From NCBI GenBank assembly GCA_018053845.1, contig JAGPKU010000018.1:1-38539 (forward strand): a stretch of DNA of 38,539 nucleotides, in the 5' to 3' direction. The DNA comes from Syntrophobacterales bacterium (GTDB lineage: Bacteria > Desulfobacterota > Syntrophia > Syntrophales > UBA2192). Shown one piece after another: positions 35,529-38,539 of the stretch. The notes below the pieces were generated by a model that was not told the origin of the DNA, made no database searches, and worked only from the letters and a program-made list of their open reading frames with translations. The position numbers were made by a program, and so were the translations under genes. Position 1 is the stretch's first letter, and each line of letters starts with the position of its first letter.

Positions 35529-36230
35529 TCATTCCTCCTCTTCTTCCTTGACCCACCCGTAATGCTCCCGCAGCTTCTCCACGCGCCCCTTGAGCCAGTC
35601 CGTGAAGGTCTCCCTCCGCCCGTGGCCCCGGTCGTCTTCCTCCTCGCGGCGCAGGGCGATGCGTCTCTCCGGCGGGGGAATCCGCTTCACCTTGTCGTAG
35701 TGAGTGACGATGGACTTGGGCTTCGTGGGGCAGCGCTTCTCGCATGCGTTGCAGCCCGTGCAGGGGTCCTCGAGGACGACGGGGTACTTGTCCTTCTCGA
35801 GGACGATGGCGTCGTAGCGGCAGGCGTCGAAGCAGCGCGTGCAGTCCTCCTGCCCCGTCCAGGCCAGGCAGGTTGCACGGTTGATGACGGCGTTGCCGAT
35901 GTCGATCTCGTCGCGGGAAATCTTCGCGATGGCCCCCGTCGGGCACTCCTTGATGCAGGCCATGCAGAAGATGCATTCCTTGTGGCGAAGAACGGGGGTG
36001 CCGAAGCTCGTGATGCCCCCCTCGAGGCCGGCCGGACGGATCGCGTCGGTCGGGCAGACGTCGACGCAGCGGTAGCAGCGCGCGCAGTATTCAAGGAAGG
36101 ATTTTTCTTCGAGGGCCCCGGGCGGGCGCGGGATTTCCTTGGCCCCGCTGACCTTGAAGAGGCCGAAAACGACGGTCGAGACGGCGCCGCTGACGAGAAG
36201 CTGGATCGTGTCCCTGCGTGAAAAGGCCAT
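35529..36230 (-). CDS. Tat-exported NapG-like polyferredoxin
   Basis: This 233-residue protein starts with a twin-arginine signal (SRRDTIQLLVSGAVSTVVFG), so the product is probably periplasmic or membrane-anchored by an uncleaved helix. It holds four [4Fe-4S] motifs: C49-C59 (CARCYRCVDVCP), CIFCMACIKECP, the CLAWTGQEDCTRCFDAC type group and CTGCNACEKRCP, the order found in NapG/MauM. The C-terminus is long, charged and ends in a glutamate run. NapG works with a NapH-type membrane protein; a NapH-like fusion is encoded at 27089-28393. The gene lies first behind the promoter at 36306-36334. If it really is exported, the cluster connects cytoplasmic enzymes with the cell exterior side. Confidence 0.85.
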   Translation of the reverse strand: MAFSRRDTIQLLVSGAVSTVVFGLFKVSGAKEIPRPPGALEEKSFLEYCARCYRCVDVCPTDAIRPAGLEGGITSFGTPVLRHKECIFCMACIKECPTGAIAKISRDEIDIGNAVINRATCLAWTGQEDCTRCFDACRYDAIVLEKDKYPVVLEDPCTGCNACEKRCPTKPKSIVTHYDKVKRIPPPERRIALRREEEDDRGHGRRETFTDWLKGRVEKLREHYGWVKEEEEE

Positions 36231-36305
36231 GTGCGTACTTGTCCTCAGAATGTTCCAGGTTCCGTGTCACCGACCCCTCTCCTCCGCGGTACCGGACCGA
36301 AAGCA

Positions 36306-36334
36306 CTATAGCGAAAGCAGCAATGAAAGGCAAG
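36306..36334 (-). promoter_or_regulatory. Candidate sigma70 promoter for the polyferredoxin-Hdr genes
   Basis: On the minus strand TTGCCT (36329-36334), a 17-base spacer and TATAGT (36306-36311) form a clear pair, about 70 bases before the ATG at 36230. The -35 box begins at the very foot of the terminator hairpin of the AOR gene. Confidence 0.6.
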
Positions 36335-36359
36335 GGCGGGTGAGCGTGCCACCCGCCCC
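36335..36359 (-). terminator. Hairpin after the AOR gene
   Basis: GGGCGGGTG (36335-36343), a 7-base loop and CACCCGCCC (36351-36359) form a 9-base perfect stem 20 bases after the AOR stop. On the minus strand it is followed by TTGCCTTTCATT, a poor but pyrimidine-rich tail, so termination may be partial. Confidence 0.6.
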
Positions 36360-36378
36360 TGCCGTCGAAAACAAACGG

Positions 36379-38205
36379 TTAGAGGTTGTACTTCTTCTTG
36401 GCCGCGTCGACGTCTGCGACCAGGTAATCGAGGCCATAGGCCTTGAGGGTGGCTTCAGTCGGGATCCCTTTGGCGTCCCAGCCGAAGAACCCGTAGGTCC
36501 TCGTCTCCATGTCCTTCTGATCGGCATCCGTGAAGATGGCGTCCTTCCGGGGTCCTGCCGGCAGCTTCTCCTTGTACATGCGGATAGGCAGCCGGTCGTC
36601 CTTGGAGCTGATGCCCTCGCGGACGTTGAAGACGCGCTCGGTTGTCATGATGCGCTTGGCCGTGGTCCAGTAGTCCTCCGTCTTCCAGTTCCAGCCGCAC
36701 AGCGGGTTCATCATATCGGTGATGATCTTGTCCGTGCCCGTGCCGTACACGAGGAAGTTGGTGAAGGAGCAGATGCACAGCGAGTCGGCCATCGCCGTCA
36801 TGCCGAGGGCCTGCGGACCCTGGCCTTCGTGGTGATCGCCGCCGCAGGTGCCCATCGTGTAGCTGTAGGCGCGGATCTTGTCGCCCCGCGGGTCGTGAGC
36901 GGCCAGTTCCTTGCCCTTGGTGTGGTTGGCGTAGGCCTCGGAGCCCTTGCCGATCTCCTTCGACATCGCCCGGACACCCTTGGCCATGAGCTTTCCGGCC
37001 TTGCCGTCCTTGTAGGCGATCTTGCGGATCATCTCCATGTAGGTGTCGCCGTCGTTCCACTTGGGCTTCAGACCGTCGAGGTCCGTCGGCTTCAAGGCGC
37101 CCTTCTCGACGGCTTCCGTCGTGAAGGCGAGCACGCCGCCCGTGGAGATGTTGTCGAGACCCAGCGCATCGCAGGCCTCGATGAGGGAAATCATCTCGTC
37201 GAACTTCGTCATGCCCAGGTTAGAACCCAGAAGGCCGCCGGATTCGTACTCGGGGCCCTCGGCGACGAGACCCGAGTACTTGCCGCTGCGCAGCACGCCC
37301 AGCTTCAGGCAGTGCGTCGGGCAGTTCGTGCAGGCCGCGTGGCGTTTCCAGAAGGTCCTCATGGCTTCCTCGCCGCCGATCTTCACGACGTCGGGGAACC
37401 ACGTGGTCTGGTAGTTCTTCACGATGAGCGAACCGTGCAGGAAGTGCTTGAGCTCCATGAGGCCGCCGGTGCCCCACTTCTTGATGCCTTCCCAGGCCTC
37501 GCCCTGCATGTTGCCTTCCTTGTTGACCCTGGCTGCCGCCAGGAACTTGGCGTTATCCGCGACGGGCACGGCGTACTTGGTGCCGCGCACGGCGAAGCCC
37601 TTGAGCTTCTTGTTGCCGAAGACCATGCCAGTAGCGCTTCGGGCGGCGGCGCGGTAGCGCTCGACGATGATACAGGCGAAGGGCACCTCGTTCTCACCGG
37701 CCGGGCCGATGACGGCCGTCCGGATCTCGGGGTCCTTCATCTCCTTGACCATCATCTCGTGGGCCTCGTCGGTGGTCTTGCCCCACATCTTCGAGGCGTC
37801 CTTGAACTCCACCTTGTCGTTGACGATGGAGAGCCAGACGGGCTTCTTGGCCCGGCCCTTGATGTAAAGGCCGTCCCAGCCGGCGAACTTGATCTCGCTC
37901 GCGAGGTGGGCGCCCGTCTCGGCGTGGGTCATGAGGCCCGTGTAGGGGCTCTTGTGGGCGAAGCAGGTCCGGTGGGAGACGGCCATGGTGCCCGACAGGG
38001 GCCCGGGCCCCACGAACACGAAGGCATCCTCGTCCAGGGCGTTCTTGCCCGGTTTGTACTCCGTGACGGCATAGTAGGCCCCGAGGCCGCGGCCGCCGAT
38101 ATACTGCTGGAGGATCTCATCGGAGACAGGCCTCGTCTTGTAGGTCTGCTTGCTCAGATCGATCTCCAGTACCTTTCCGAAATTTCCGCCTTTGGGTGTT
38201 GCCAT
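36379..38205 (-). CDS. Aldehyde:ferredoxin oxidoreductase family tungsten/molybdenum enzyme
   Basis: This 608-residue full-length AOR-family enzyme carries a [4Fe-4S] cluster and a W/Mo bis-pterin; family members oxidise aldehydes, reduce acids, or reduce benzoyl-CoA (BamB). The N-terminus reads GKVLEIDLSKQTY, then IGGRGLGAYYAV and VGPGPLSGTMA, followed by SPYTGLMTHAETG and IKFAGWDGLYIKG. Cluster cysteines are CTNCPTHC near 288 and a late cysteine in CICSF near 478. HDPRGDKIRAYSY and MGTCGGDHHEGQG lie in the cofactor domain. The start at 38205 has GGGAGGTG upstream; the GTG at 38214 is less likely. It directly follows a Fe-S subunit gene. The substrate is unknown: BamB-like and classical AOR roles are both possible. 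Confidence 0.9.
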   Translation of the reverse strand: MATPKGGNFGKVLEIDLSKQTYKTRPVSDEILQQYIGGRGLGAYYAVTEYKPGKNALDEDAFVFVGPGPLSGTMAVSHRTCFAHKSPYTGLMTHAETGAHLASEIKFAGWDGLYIKGRAKKPVWLSIVNDKVEFKDASKMWGKTTDEAHEMMVKEMKDPEIRTAVIGPAGENEVPFACIIVERYRAAARSATGMVFGNKKLKGFAVRGTKYAVPVADNAKFLAAARVNKEGNMQGEAWEGIKKWGTGGLMELKHFLHGSLIVKNYQTTWFPDVVKIGGEEAMRTFWKRHAACTNCPTHCLKLGVLRSGKYSGLVAEGPEYESGGLLGSNLGMTKFDEMISLIEACDALGLDNISTGGVLAFTTEAVEKGALKPTDLDGLKPKWNDGDTYMEMIRKIAYKDGKAGKLMAKGVRAMSKEIGKGSEAYANHTKGKELAAHDPRGDKIRAYSYTMGTCGGDHHEGQGPQALGMTAMADSLCICSFTNFLVYGTGTDKIITDMMNPLCGWNWKTEDYWTTAKRIMTTERVFNVREGISSKDDRLPIRMYKEKLPAGPRKDAIFTDADQKDMETRTYGFFGWDAKGIPTEATLKAYGLDYLVADVDAAKKKYNL

Positions 38206-38210
38206 CGTTC

Positions 38211-38539
38211 TCACCTCCCCTTCTTGGTCTTGGATTTCGCGGGCACGACCCTCTTGCCCTCGACGTTGGGATAGAACAGGAGGTTCGCGAGATCCTTACC
38301 CGCCTGATCGGGCGTCACGTCCCGGAAGGCCATGTTCACGCCGATGCCGACCGGGCGTCCCTGGAGGCAGGGCCCCTGGGGGTTGCCGGCCTGCTCCATG
38401 CAGGCCTTGACACACTGGGGGTCGCCGCCGCAGAGATCGCAGATCAGGGGCTGGCCCGTGTCGGGGTTTCCGCGGATGTACTTGGCCGGGCAGGCTTCCT
38501 GGCACTTCATGCACTTGGCGCCCAGGCAGATCTTCTCGT
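38211..38539 (-). CDS. Fe-S electron-transfer subunit of the AOR enzyme (5' end outside window)
   Basis: This is the C-terminal 108 codons of a ferredoxin-like protein of the HycB/DmsB/AOR-subunit type. Visible motifs are CMKCQEACPAKYI and ICDLCGGDPQCVKACM, typical for the last clusters of such proteins. A loop follows, then a basic C-terminus (KSKTKKGR). The gene stops five bases before the AOR start codon, so the two are one operon and this is most likely the direct electron acceptor or donor of the AOR. The gene begins beyond the window. Confidence 0.85.
   Translation of the reverse strand, partial: EKICLGAKCMKCQEACPAKYIRGNPDTGQPLICDLCGGDPQCVKACMEQAGNPQGPCLQGRPVGIGVNMAFRDVTPDQAGKDLANLLFYPNVEGKRVVPAKSKTKKGR

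Noticed and set aside
36379-38205. Firm assignment of the AOR-family enzyme as benzoyl-CoA reductase BamB
   Set aside because: Family-level motifs fit, and Fe-S, HdrA and MvhD neighbours resemble the Bam genes, but the other bam and ring-cleavage genes are absent here and I cannot verify the BamB-specific active-site residues by eye.

Overview
The window is GC-rich DNA (roughly two thirds G+C by eye) from a bacterium living as an anaerobe. Pyruvate:ferredoxin oxidoreductase, tungsten/molybdenum enzymes of the aldehyde:ferredoxin oxidoreductase (AOR) family, a formate dehydrogenase-like subunit, HdrA/MvhD-type electron-transfer proteins, DksA, rubrerythrin-like ferritins and a sigma54-type promoter together suggest a Desulfobacterota (former Deltaproteobacteria) sulfate reducer or syntroph. 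No rRNA or other decisive taxonomic marker is present, so this is an inference. Coding is dense and no gene-free stretch exceeds 300 bases. I saw no tRNA, rRNA, CRISPR array or insertion sequence.

Left part (1-13144): the 3' end of an unknown gene, a ketopantoate reductase, and a large orphan response regulator/AAA+/GspE-PilB fusion ATPase behind a sigma54-like promoter. Then follow a gene of unknown function broken by two homopolymer frameshifts, and an L-2-hydroxyglutarate oxidase-like flavoprotein divergent from a double-length UvrA with four ABC modules. Two exported proteins of unknown function (one DUF3108) close this part.

Central part (13205-25665): an operon for a four-part 2-oxoacid (probably pyruvate):ferredoxin oxidoreductase, porG-(GltD/ferredoxin fusion)-porA-porB, preceded by an XRE-cupin regulator. 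That regulator is divergent from a CstA-type transporter, a family that includes pyruvate carriers, so the locus may couple pyruvate uptake and oxidation. Next comes a three-gene unit: a small protein, an ArsA/Get3-like ATPase and a membrane-anchored protein. A 2-hydroxyacid dehydrogenase, two tandem rubrerythrin-like ferritin proteins, a small MIP18/DUF59-like protein and DksA complete the region.

Right part (25776-38539, all on the minus strand) is a redox gene cluster that continues past the window edge. In transcription order it holds a Fe-S subunit (partial), a full-length AOR-family enzyme, a Tat-type polyferredoxin (NapG-like), a short HdrA/QmoA-like flavoprotein, a longer HdrA/QmoB-like flavoprotein and MvhD. 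These are followed by an FdhB-like Fe-S protein, a cysteine-type FdhA, an HdrC-like protein lacking one cluster cysteine, a NapH-like membrane Fe-S protein and a shortened AOR homologue. No HdrB-type protein is present. The set looks like parts of a flavin-based electron-bifurcating or confurcating assembly linking an AOR-type reaction, formate/CO2 and membrane or periplasmic carriers. Its substrate cannot be read from the sequence and its assembly into one complex is inferred from gene order.
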